Shown here piece after piece: positions 1-5,464 of a stretch of DNA of 12,808 bases. Source of the stretch: Desulfovibrionaceae bacterium. GTDB taxonomy: Bacteria; Pseudomonadota; Gammaproteobacteria; Burkholderiales; Burkholderiaceae_C. The stretch lies in contig WRJY01000304.1 of assembly GCA_009778355.1 (NCBI GenBank), positions 1-12,808 of the forward strand, given 5' to 3'. The notes beneath the pieces were generated by a model, which worked only from the letters and a program-made list of their open reading frames with translations, was not told where the DNA came from and did no database searches. Numbering within the stretch: the stretch's first letter is position 1; each line of letters begins with the position of its first letter. The position numbers and the translations under genes are program-made.

Positions 1-26
1 TGAGCCAGGATCAAACTCTACAGTTC
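1..26 (-). rRNA. rrs: 16S ribosomal RNA, 5' end only (partial)
   Basis: The reverse complement of the first 19 bases is AGAGTTTGATCCTGGCTCA, the nearly universal start of bacterial 16S rRNA (E. coli positions 8-26, the classic 27F primer site). Counting back seven bases places the mature 5' end near position 26. The rest of the gene, and presumably the rest of the rRNA operon, lies off the left edge. The strand is certain from the motif. The exact mature end is inferred from E. coli numbering. Confidence 0.97.
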
Positions 27-70
27 GATCTTGATTTTTGCTCTTGCGAGCCACTCAATAAAACGGAATT

Positions 71-87
71 GAAGTGAACTTCACTTC
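71..87. repeat. Perfect 17-bp palindrome in the 16S leader
   Basis: GAAGTGAA (71-78), C79 and TTCACTTC (80-87) form an 8+1+8 perfect inverted repeat. In the leader transcript it would fold as a 7-bp stem with a 3-nt loop, about 45 nt before mature 16S. It may be a local leader hairpin that helps fold or process pre-16S. A role is inferred only. Confidence 0.6.
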
Positions 88-162
88 TGCTTCATGAGCG
101 CTTGATAGTTCTGAAAAGAACTTGGCAATTGCCATCAAACGCCCACGCTTATCGGCTGTATG

Positions 163-175
163 TTTTTAATGAACC
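163..175 (-). promoter_or_regulatory. boxA-like antitermination element of the rRNA leader
   Basis: The minus strand reads GGTTCATTAAAAA, comparable with the E. coli boxA core TGCTCTTTAACA. It is followed directly by the conserved ACAGCCGATAAG stretch. BoxA RNA is bound by NusB/NusE (S10) to make transcription of rRNA resistant to Rho. The match is partial and the call rests mainly on position, about 50 nt downstream of the proximal promoter start. Confidence 0.55.
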
Positions 176-229
176 GCCGCGTCGCTTGAGCTTCGCGTTG
201 TTGTCAGTTGCGATCAACTGGAACCTTGA

Positions 230-259
230 ATTATGACAGAACTTTGAAAGACCTGTCAA
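230..259 (-). promoter_or_regulatory. Proximal rrn promoter (near-consensus sigma70)
   Basis: On the minus strand, -35 TTGACA (259-254) and -10 CATAAT (235-230) are separated by 18 bp, so the hexamers match consensus at 6/6 and 5/6. The start should fall near 223, giving a 16S leader of about 197 nt. The region at -40 to -60 is not A/T-rich, so this promoter seems to lack an UP element. A perfect 7-bp inverted repeat (AAAGACC 247-253 / GGTCTTT 267-273) brackets the -35 hexamer. It is the strongest promoter by hexamer match in the window and probably the main rRNA promoter. Confidence 0.85.
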
Positions 260-273
260 CCTTTGGGGTCTTT
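247..273. repeat. Inverted repeat bracketing the proximal rrn -35 box
   Basis: AAAGACC (247-253) and GGTCTTT (267-273) are perfect 7-bp arms separated by 13 bp, giving about 20 bp between arm centres, close to two helical turns. The -35 hexamer (254-259) lies between the arms. This spacing suits a dimeric DNA-binding protein. No known regulator is assigned. Confidence 0.5.
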
Positions 274-388
274 ACCGCTTGCGCTCGACTGTTGCCTAGC
301 GCGCTGCTCCGAGCCCGCGGTCACTGGGCTACCGCCTTGCGACCATCTTCGCCTCAGCAGCCAGTGGCAGCGATCAGCGAAGCCTTAG

Positions 389-418
389 ATTGTAGCACTC
401 TTTTTGTTGCTGACGCAA
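389..418 (-). promoter_or_regulatory. Middle rrn promoter (in tandem repeat copy 1)
   Basis: On the minus strand, -35 TTGCGT (418-413) and -10 TACAAT (394-389) have an 18-bp spacer, and the start is expected near 382. An A/T block at 441-424, ATCAAAAA-AA-TTTTTGAT, falls at about -59 to -42, exactly where rRNA UP elements bind the RNA polymerase alpha C-terminal domains. The -35 is off consensus but a strong UP element commonly compensates. The initial transcribed bases (GGCTTCGCTGATCGCTGCC) are shared with the distal promoter. Confidence 0.72.
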
Positions 419-424
419 GCGTCA
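411..424. repeat. 14-bp dyad over the -35 of the middle rrn promoter
   Basis: TGACGC-AA-GCGTCA is a perfect inverted repeat that contains the -35 hexamer. Symmetry extends with one mismatch step to TTG (406-408 region) and CAA (426-428). Copy 2 has the related dyad TGGCGC-AA-GCGCCA at 563-576, where one base in each arm has changed so that pairing is kept. It is a candidate operator for a dimeric regulator. Confidence 0.55.
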
Positions 425-540
425 TCAAAAAAATTTTTGATCGTTACCGATCGCATGGCTTCCAATCCCGCGATCACTTGGCTACCGCCTTGTGACCACC
501 TTCGCGTCTGCTGCCGTGGCAGCGATCAGCGAAGCCCTAG

Positions 541-570
541 ACTATAGCACCATTTTCCCGGTTGGCGCAA
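541..570 (-). promoter_or_regulatory. Distal rrn promoter (in tandem repeat copy 2)
   Basis: On the minus strand, -35 TTGCGC (570-565) and -10 TATAGT (546-541) have an 18-bp spacer. All elements lie exactly 152 bp from those of the middle promoter, and the expected start is near 534. A shorter A-tract (589-576) lies at about -55 to -42 as a partial UP element. It is a diverged duplicate of the middle promoter with conserved spacing, which supports function. Transcripts would run through both other promoters to reach 16S. Confidence 0.65.
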
Positions 571-576
571 GCGCCA
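563..576. repeat. 14-bp dyad over the -35 of the distal rrn promoter
   Basis: TGGCGC-AA-GCGCCA is a perfect inverted repeat, homologous in position to 411-424. It differs at two symmetric positions (565 versus 413, and 574 versus 422), so the palindrome is preserved. It covers the -35 hexamer of the distal promoter. Confidence 0.55.
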
Positions 577-590
577 TCAAAAAAATCTTC

Positions 591-662
591 AACCCTCATC
601 AGCCCGCGTCGTTGTTCCGTGCTGGCGCACGGGCAGGATGCAGGTCATCTGGCTTCTGATCC
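591..662 (+). other. Upstream region of uup, no clear promoter
   Basis: This holds the space between the distal rrn promoter and the uup start. The only structure seen is a perfect inverted repeat CCGTGC-TGGC-GCACGG (617-632), which could form a hairpin in a uup leader or serve as an operator. I could not find a convincing sigma70 promoter for uup or a Shine-Dalgarno sequence close to the 663 ATG. No gene is visible here. Confidence 0.4.
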
Positions 663-2573
663 ATGGCTCTTATCACTTTGCTGAATGCTCAACTGGCTTT
701 TGGTCACGTGCCGCTGCTCGACCGTGCGGAGTTCGCGCTGCAGGCTGGCGAGCGCGTGGGGTTGATCGGGCGCAATGGCGCCGGCAAGTCATCGCTGCTG
801 CGCATTCTCGGCGAACTCGATCGCCCCGACGACGGCACGTTGCAGATACAGCAGGGGCTGCGCGTGGCCTGCGTGGCGCAGGAGCCGGCGTTGCCCGAAG
901 ATGCGACGGTGTTCGACGCCGTAGCCGATGGCCTTTCAGAGGTACGCGCCCTGCTCGACGCCCATGCACACGGCCACGGTGATCTGGATGCGTTGCAGGC
1001 GCGCATCGAGGCCGCGCAGGGCTGGACATGGCGCCAGCGCGTCGATGAAACCTTGCAGCGCCTGCGCCTGACGGCTGATGCGCCGGTGGCCACGCTTTCC
1101 GGCGGCACACGCAAGCGCGTGGCGCTGGCGCGCGCTCTGGTTGCCGCGCCCGACGTGCTGCTGCTGGACGAGCCCACCAACCACCTGGACCTGGACGCCA
1201 TTCAGTGGCTGGAAGGACTGCTGCTGGCCTTCAAGGGCAGCGTGGTGGCGATCACGCACGACCGCGCCTTCCTGGACCGCGTCGCCACGCGCATCGTCGA
1301 GTTGGACCGCGGCAAGCTGCTGTCGTATCCGGGCAACTTCGCGCGCTACCAGGCGCTGAAGGAAGAGCAGCTCCAGCAGGAAACCGCGCTCAACGCCCGT
1401 GCCGACAAGCTGCTGGCGCAGGAAGAAGTCTGGATCCGCAAGGGCGTGGAGGCGCGCCGCACGCGCGCGCAAGGGCGCATCAACCGCTTGCAGGCGCTGC
1501 GCGCGGCCCGCGTGGCCCGGCGCGATGCCGTGGGCCGCGTACGCCTGGACATCGACGCCCAAACCGGCGGCTACCAGGCCAAGCTGGTGACCGAGCTGAC
1601 CGACGTGCGGCTCGCTTTTGGCGACCGGGTGATCGCCGATGACCTGAGCGCCACCGTGCTGCGCGGCGACAAGATTGGCCTGATCGGCCCCAACGGCGCG
1701 GGCAAGACGACGCTGCTCAAGCTGATCCTGGGCGAGTTGGAGCCCGACAGCGGGCGCGTGCGCCGCGGCGTCAACTTGCGGGTGGCCTATTTCGACCAGA
1801 TGCGCGCCGCACTCGACCTCGACGCCACACTGGAGGACTTCATCAGCCCGGGCAGCGAATGGATCGAGATCGGCAGCCGCCGCCAGCACGTCAAGAGCTA
1901 CCTGGGCGATTTTTTGTTCAGTCCGGCGCGCGCCGCCGCGCCGGTGCGCAGCCTTTCGGGCGGCGAGCGCAACCGCCTGCTGCTGGCGCGGCTGTTCGCC
2001 CGTCCGGCCAACGTGCTGGTGCTGGACGAGCCGACCAACGACCTGGACATCGACACGCTGGAACTGCTGGAAGAACTGTTGCAGACCTACGAAGGCACGG
2101 CCTTGCTGGTCAGCCACGACCGCGCCTTTCTCGACAACGTGGTCACCGGCACGCTGGCTTGGGACGGCCCCGGCCATTGGCGCGAATACGAAGGCGGCGT
2201 GCAGGACTGGTTGACCCAGAGCGCGCGCTGGCAAGCGCTGCGCGAAAACGTCCGCGCCGACACTTCCGATACCGCCGGCGCGGCGGCGACGTCAATTCAG
2301 GATGCGCGCGCCAAGCCGCCGTCCGGTTCGGGCAAGTCCGAGCAGCCGCAGAAAAAAAAGCTTTCGTACAAGGAGCAGCGCGAGCTGGACGCCCTACCCA
2401 GCCGCATCGAGGCGCTGGAAGCCGAGCAGGCCGGCATCCGCGCCGCGCTGGCCGATGGCGCGCTCTACCAGAGCGACTTGCAGCGCGCCATTGCCTTGCA
2501 GGCGCGCGACACCGCCATCGACGAGGAACTGACCGAGGGGCTGGAACGCTGGGCCGCGCTGGAGCAGCCGTAA
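663..2573 (+). CDS. uup: ABC-F family ATPase Uup
   Basis: A soluble 636-residue protein with two ABC ATPase domains and no membrane segments, the ABC-F plan. Domain 1 has Walker A G36-S43, signature LSGGT 145-149, Walker B LLLDE 166-170 and switch His199. Domain 2 has Walker A G342-T349, signature LSGGE 431-435, Walker B LVLDE 452-456 and switch His485. Between them is a charged helical linker (about 225-290), the region that contacts P-site tRNA in ABC-F proteins. The tail (about 560-636) is Lys-rich then coiled-coil, as in Uup. Length and the N-terminal LLDRAEF pattern match E. coli Uup (635 aa). ABC-F proteins act on ribosomes, and Uup is linked to ribosome assembly, translation and branched-DNA processing. 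The Lys codons at 2352-2360 include a run of eight A. No clear Shine-Dalgarno precedes the ATG. It diverges from the rRNA operon and converges on glmU with a 19-bp gap. Confidence 0.95.
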   Translation: MALITLLNAQLAFGHVPLLDRAEFALQAGERVGLIGRNGAGKSSLLRILGELDRPDDGTLQIQQGLRVACVAQEPALPEDATVFDAVADGLSEVRALLDAHAHGHGDLDALQARIEAAQGWTWRQRVDETLQRLRLTADAPVATLSGGTRKRVALARALVAAPDVLLLDEPTNHLDLDAIQWLEGLLLAFKGSVVAITHDRAFLDRVATRIVELDRGKLLSYPGNFARYQALKEEQLQQETALNARADKLLAQEEVWIRKGVEARRTRAQGRINRLQALRAARVARRDAVGRVRLDIDAQTGGYQAKLVTELTDVRLAFGDRVIADDLSATVLRGDKIGLIGPNGAGKTTLLKLILGELEPDSGRVRRGVNLRVAYFDQMRAALDLDATLEDFISPGSEWIEIGSRRQHVKSYLGDFLFSPARAAAPVRSLSGGERNRLLLARLFARPANVLVLDEPTNDLDIDTLELLEELLQTYEGTALLVSHDRAFLDNVVTGTLAWDGPGHWREYEGGVQDWLTQSARWQALRENVRADTSDTAGAAATSIQDARAKPPSGSGKSEQPQKKKLSYKEQRELDALPSRIEALEAEQAGIRAALADGALYQSDLQRAIALQARDTAIDEELTEGLERWAALEQP

Positions 2574-2592
2574 TGCCCCGTCTGACGCCCCA

Positions 2593-4020
2593 TCAAGACT
2601 TGTTTTTGACTGGCCGCTGCCAGCCGGTGATGCTGGCCTGCCGGCCCCGCGCCACGCTCAAGACGCCTGGGGGCGTGTCCTTGTTGATGGTCGATCCGGC
2701 GCCGATGGTGCCGCCAGCGCCCAACGTCACCGGGGCCACCAGCACGCAGTTGCTGCCGACGTGCACGTCGGCCTCGATCACGGTGCGGTGCTTGCCCGCG
2801 CCATCGTAGTTGGCGGTGATGCTGCCCGCGCCGTAGTTCACACGCTCGCCCACCGTGGCGTCGCCCAGATAGGCCAGATGGTTGGCCTTGGCGCCGTCGG
2901 CCAGCGTGCTGTTCTTGACCTCGACGAAGTTGCCGATGTGCACCTCCTCGCCCAGCCGCGCGCCGGGGCGCAGCCGCGCGAACGGGCCGACGAGCGCGCG
3001 CGGCCCCACCGTCACGCCATCGGCGCCGCCGTCGATGTGGGTAAAAGGCGCAATCACCGCCCCCGCTTCGATGCGCGCGTTGGCGATGACGCAGTGCGCG
3101 CCGATGCGCACGCCGTCGCCCAACGCCACCTGGCCCTCGAAGAGGCAGCCGACGTCGATCTCCACGTCCTGCCCGCACGTCAGATCGCCCCGCAAGTCGA
3201 ACCGCGCCGGGTCGAGCAGGCGCACGCCATCGTCCATCAACCGCCGGGCCTGGCGCTGCTGCACCTGGCGCTCCAGCCCGGCCAGTTGCGCCGGACTGTT
3301 GACGCCGGCCACTTCCACCGCGTCGTCGATGCACAGCGCCTGCACCGGCGTGCCGCCGGCCACCGCGTGCCTGACCACGTCGGTCAGGTAGAACTCGCGC
3401 TGCGCGTTGTCGTCGGTCAGCAGCGCCAGGTATTTTTTCAGCAGGCGCGTGGGCGCGGCCATCACGCCGCTGTACCACTCGGTGAGGGCGCGCTCGGCGG
3501 GCGTGGCGTCCCTGGCTTCGACGATGGCGCGCACCGGCGCGTCGCCGCCGGCCCGCGCGGCGTCGCGCACGATGCGGCCATAGGCGCCGGCGTCGGCGCC
3601 GGTGTCCACCGTGAGCAGCGCGATCCGGTCGCCGCCGGCGCACAGCCCGATCAGGCGGCGCAAGGTGTCCGGACGCACCAGCGGCACGTCGCCGTTGAGC
3701 ACCAGGGTGATGCCGTCATCGGGCAGCACCGGCGCGGCCTGCTGCACGGCGTGGCCGGTGCCCAACTGCGGTTCCTGGAGCGCGTGGCGCAGTTGCATTT
3801 GGGCGCCGTTGGCGTTTATCCAGCCGGCACAAAAGGCTTGCACTTCGGCGGCGCCGTGGCCGGCGATGACCACCGCCGAGCGCGCGCCCAGCGCCGCCAC
3901 GCTGTCCAGCACGTGCGCCAGCAGCGGCCTGCCAGCCAGCCGGTGCAGCGCCTTGGGCAGCTTGCTCTTCATGCGCGTGCCCTTGCCCGCGGCCATGATG
4001 ACGACGTCGATGATGCTCAT
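2593..4020 (-). CDS. glmU: Bifunctional GlmU: GlcNAc-1-P uridyltransferase / GlcN-1-P acetyltransferase
   Basis: A 475-residue cytosolic enzyme making UDP-GlcNAc, precursor of peptidoglycan and LPS: it acetylates glucosamine-1-phosphate, then transfers UMP from UTP. The N-terminal uridyltransferase domain (about 1-245) has AAGKGTRM 10-17, NGDVPL 109-114 with metal ligand Asp111, and DNAQREFYLTD 204-214. The C-terminal left-handed beta-helix (hexapeptide repeats, about 270-460) has Arg351, Lys369, His381 (catalytic base), Tyr384, Asn395 and N404-Y405, all offset by 18 from E. coli R333, K351, H363, Y366, N377 and N386-Y387. The start at 4020 is set by a good Shine-Dalgarno (GAGAGGA, about 5 nt before the ATG) and by homology. 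An upstream in-frame extension to 4443 lies inside cca and is rejected. It follows cca after 71 bp and is probably cotranscribed. It ends convergently with uup. Confidence 0.97.
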   Translation of the reverse strand: MSIIDVVIMAAGKGTRMKSKLPKALHRLAGRPLLAHVLDSVAALGARSAVVIAGHGAAEVQAFCAGWINANGAQMQLRHALQEPQLGTGHAVQQAAPVLPDDGITLVLNGDVPLVRPDTLRRLIGLCAGGDRIALLTVDTGADAGAYGRIVRDAARAGGDAPVRAIVEARDATPAERALTEWYSGVMAAPTRLLKKYLALLTDDNAQREFYLTDVVRHAVAGGTPVQALCIDDAVEVAGVNSPAQLAGLERQVQQRQARRLMDDGVRLLDPARFDLRGDLTCGQDVEIDVGCLFEGQVALGDGVRIGAHCVIANARIEAGAVIAPFTHIDGGADGVTVGPRALVGPFARLRPGARLGEEVHIGNFVEVKNSTLADGAKANHLAYLGDATVGERVNYGAGSITANYDGAGKHRTVIEADVHVGSNCVLVAPVTLGAGGTIGAGSTINKDTPPGVLSVARGRQASITGWQRPVKNKS

Positions 4021-4033
4021 GAAATTCCTCTCT
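4021..4033 (-). promoter_or_regulatory. Strong ribosome binding site of glmU
   Basis: The minus strand reads CCAGAGAGGAATTTC directly before the ATG at 4020. The GAGAGGA core is complementary to the 16S 3' end with a good spacing. It fixes the glmU start in a window where several other genes have none. Confidence 0.75.
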
Positions 4034-4091
4034 GGCCCGCTGCGCCGTGGATCACTGTGATGACGGCGGGCATTATCTGCCGGGCGATGCG
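4034..4091 (-). other. cca-glmU spacer with small palindrome
   Basis: The 71-bp gap between cca and glmU contains ATCACTGTGAT (4051-4061), a perfect 11-bp palindrome about its central base. There is a weak GATAAT hexamer on the minus strand (about 4078-4073) but no matching -35. The spacer may simply be intra-operon. I see no terminator. Confidence 0.3.
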
Positions 4092-5339
4092 CTACCCCAG
4101 CGCCCGCGCCACCGCTTGCGCACGTGCCGCCGCGATGCGCTGGCCGATCTCCGGGCCGCGCGCGCCGGCGGCCAGGGCGGCGCCGGCCACTTCCGCCGTG
4201 GGCACCGCCAGCGCCGCCGCCAGCGCCGCCAGCAGGCGCGGGCGTTGCGGGTAAGCGGCGCTCTCCATCCCCAGGCGACCGCGGGCGTCGCACTCGCAAG
4301 CCAGCAGCGCACCGGCAAAGCGCGCCGGCTTGCGGAAGGCGTCGCAGCGCTCCAGCAGCCGCACCGTGGCGGCGGCGCTCAGAGTGTCGCTGCGGTGAAT
4401 GTTGCCGTGCTCGCGCGCCACCACGTCGGCCAGCCCGTGGCAACCGGCGGGCACGCGCAGGCGCGCGCTCAAGCCCGTCAGCAGTTCGGCGCTGCGCTTC
4501 TCGTGGCCGGTGTGGCGGGGCAGCACGTCAGCCGGCGTGGCGGCCTTGCCCAAGTCGTGCGTCAGGCAGGCGTAGCGCACCGGCAGCGGCGCGCCCAGGC
4601 GCGCGGCCATGCGCAGCACCAGCATCAGGTGCGCGCCGGTGTCCACCTCGGGGTGATAGTCGGCGCGCTGGGGCACGCCCCACAGGCGGTCCACCTCGGG
4701 CAGGATCACGGCCAGCGCGCCGCAGTCGCGCAGCACGGCGAACATGCGATCGGGATGGTCCGTCATCAACCCGCGCGCCATTTCTTGCCACACGCGCTCG
4801 GGCACCAGGTGGCTGGCTTCGCCTTCCCGCACCATTTCGCGCATCAGCGCCATCGTCTCGGGCGCCACGCTGAAGTCGTGAAAGCGCGCCGCCAGGCGCG
4901 CCAGGCGCAAGATGCGCACCGGGTCCTCACGGAAAGCGCCGCTGACGTGGCGCAGCACGCGCTGGCGCAAATCGCGCTGGCCGCCGAACGGGTCGATGAG
5001 CAGATGGGCCGGGTCTTCCGCACCCGTCCAGCCGGCGCTGGCGGCAATGGCGTTGATCGTCAAATCGCGCCGCGCCAGGTCCTGCTCCAGCGTCACCGCC
5101 GGACTGGCGTGCACGACAAAGCCCCGGTAGCCGCGGCCTTGCTTGCGCTCGGTGCGCGCCAGGGCGTATTCCTCGTGCGTTTCGGGGTGCAAGAAGACCG
5201 GGAAGTCCTTGCCCACGGGCACGAAGCCGCGCCCGGCCATCTGCTCGGGCGTGGCGCCCACCACCACCCAGTCGCGGTCTTGCACCGGCAGCCCCAGCAG
5301 CCGGTCGCGCACCGCGCCACCCACCATGTAAATCCGCAT
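4092..5339 (-). CDS. cca: CCA-adding tRNA nucleotidyltransferase (multifunctional Cca)
   Basis: A 415-residue class II nucleotidyltransferase that adds or repairs the 3' CCA of tRNAs. Near-complete alignment to E. coli Cca (412 aa): VGGAVRD 6-12 nucleotide-binding loop, DRDWVVVG 21-28 with metal ligands Asp21 and Asp23, the RRDLTINA motif 90-97, and the tRNA-binding helices after about 140. The C-terminal half carries an HD domain (His261-Asp262 in LTHDLGK, plus His229), which in E. coli gives 2',3'-cyclic phosphodiesterase, 2'-nucleotidase and phosphatase activities. The start at 5339 matches the family N-terminus (MRIYMVGGAVRD). No Shine-Dalgarno is visible. A -10-like TACACT (5351-5346) ends six bases before the ATG, so the mRNA may be leaderless. 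glmU follows after 71 bp. dps diverges across 125 bp. Confidence 0.97.
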   Translation of the reverse strand: MRIYMVGGAVRDRLLGLPVQDRDWVVVGATPEQMAGRGFVPVGKDFPVFLHPETHEEYALARTERKQGRGYRGFVVHASPAVTLEQDLARRDLTINAIAASAGWTGAEDPAHLLIDPFGGQRDLRQRVLRHVSGAFREDPVRILRLARLAARFHDFSVAPETMALMREMVREGEASHLVPERVWQEMARGLMTDHPDRMFAVLRDCGALAVILPEVDRLWGVPQRADYHPEVDTGAHLMLVLRMAARLGAPLPVRYACLTHDLGKAATPADVLPRHTGHEKRSAELLTGLSARLRVPAGCHGLADVVAREHGNIHRSDTLSAAATVRLLERCDAFRKPARFAGALLACECDARGRLGMESAAYPQRPRLLAALAAALAVPTAEVAGAALAAGARGPEIGQRIAAARAQAVARALG

Positions 5340-5464
5340 GGCCGCAGTGTATCGGCGTCGCTGCCTCGCAACGGCGCGCGGGGCCTTTCAGTTTTTCATC
5401 GTCTTGTCTTGGCTGGCGGCGACAATGGCTGGGCGATTTCCGTCATCAACCTGGAGAGCCATTC
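5340..5464. promoter_or_regulatory. cca-dps divergent intergenic region
   Basis: This 125-bp region must hold the promoters for cca (leftward) and dps (rightward). For cca, TACACT at 5351-5346 is placed so that transcription would start at the ATG. The nearest -35-like TTGCGA is only 14 bp upstream of it, which is too short for a good sigma70 promoter. For dps, GGAGAG (5452-5457) is a clear Shine-Dalgarno 7 nt before the ATG, but I found no convincing -35/-10 pair. A dps promoter read by another sigma factor or with an activator is possible but not shown. Confidence 0.4.

Larger units (their letters stand above)
27..223 (-). promoter_or_regulatory. 16S rRNA leader (pre-rRNA, removed during processing)
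   Basis: This is the stretch between the proximal rrn promoter and the mature 16S start, about 197 nt. Read on the minus strand it has GGTTCATTAAAAA (175-163), which resembles boxA antitermination elements, followed by ACAGCCGATAAG, a block I recognise from betaproteobacterial rRNA leaders. Closer to the gene are two short hairpins: GTTCT/AGAAC with a 4-nt loop (121-108) and a perfect palindrome at 87-71. Such leaders normally recruit the Nus antitermination complex and pair with sequence 3' of 16S to form the RNase III stem. The 3' partner is outside the window, so the processing stem cannot be drawn here. Confidence 0.8.
314..438. repeat. Tandem repeat copy 1 carrying an rrn promoter
   Basis: This stretch aligns with 467-590 at an offset of 152-153 bp with one small indel. 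Shared blocks include CCCGCG-TCACT-GGCTACCGCC, TGGCAGCGATCAGCGAAGCC, the -10/-35 region and ATCAAAAAAAT. The copies have diverged by scattered substitutions, so the duplication is not recent. The block holds a full promoter, UP element and initial transcribed sequence. Confidence 0.85.
467..590. repeat. Tandem repeat copy 2 carrying an rrn promoter
   Basis: Second copy of the promoter repeat, aligned with 314-438. The -10 and -35 boxes, the 18-bp spacer and the downstream GGCTTCGCTGATCGC block are retained. The UP-like A-tract is shorter than in copy 1 and the upstream dyad arms are altered in matching pairs. Confidence 0.85.

Noticed and set aside
208..495. Small plus-strand frame in the rrn control region
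   Set aside because: It runs antisense across the rRNA promoters and the repeat, with no similarity or ribosome binding site.
936..2234. Minus-strand open frame of 432 codons opposite uup
   Set aside because: It is antisense to all Uup motifs and has only low-complexity composition.
4051..4061. CRP or FNR site in the cca-glmU spacer
   Set aside because: The 11-bp palindrome does not fit the TGTGA-N6-TCACA or TTGAT-N4-ATCAA spacing.
4021..4443. N-terminal extension of glmU
   Set aside because: It overlaps cca in another frame and has no family similarity. A strong Shine-Dalgarno sits before the 4020 ATG.
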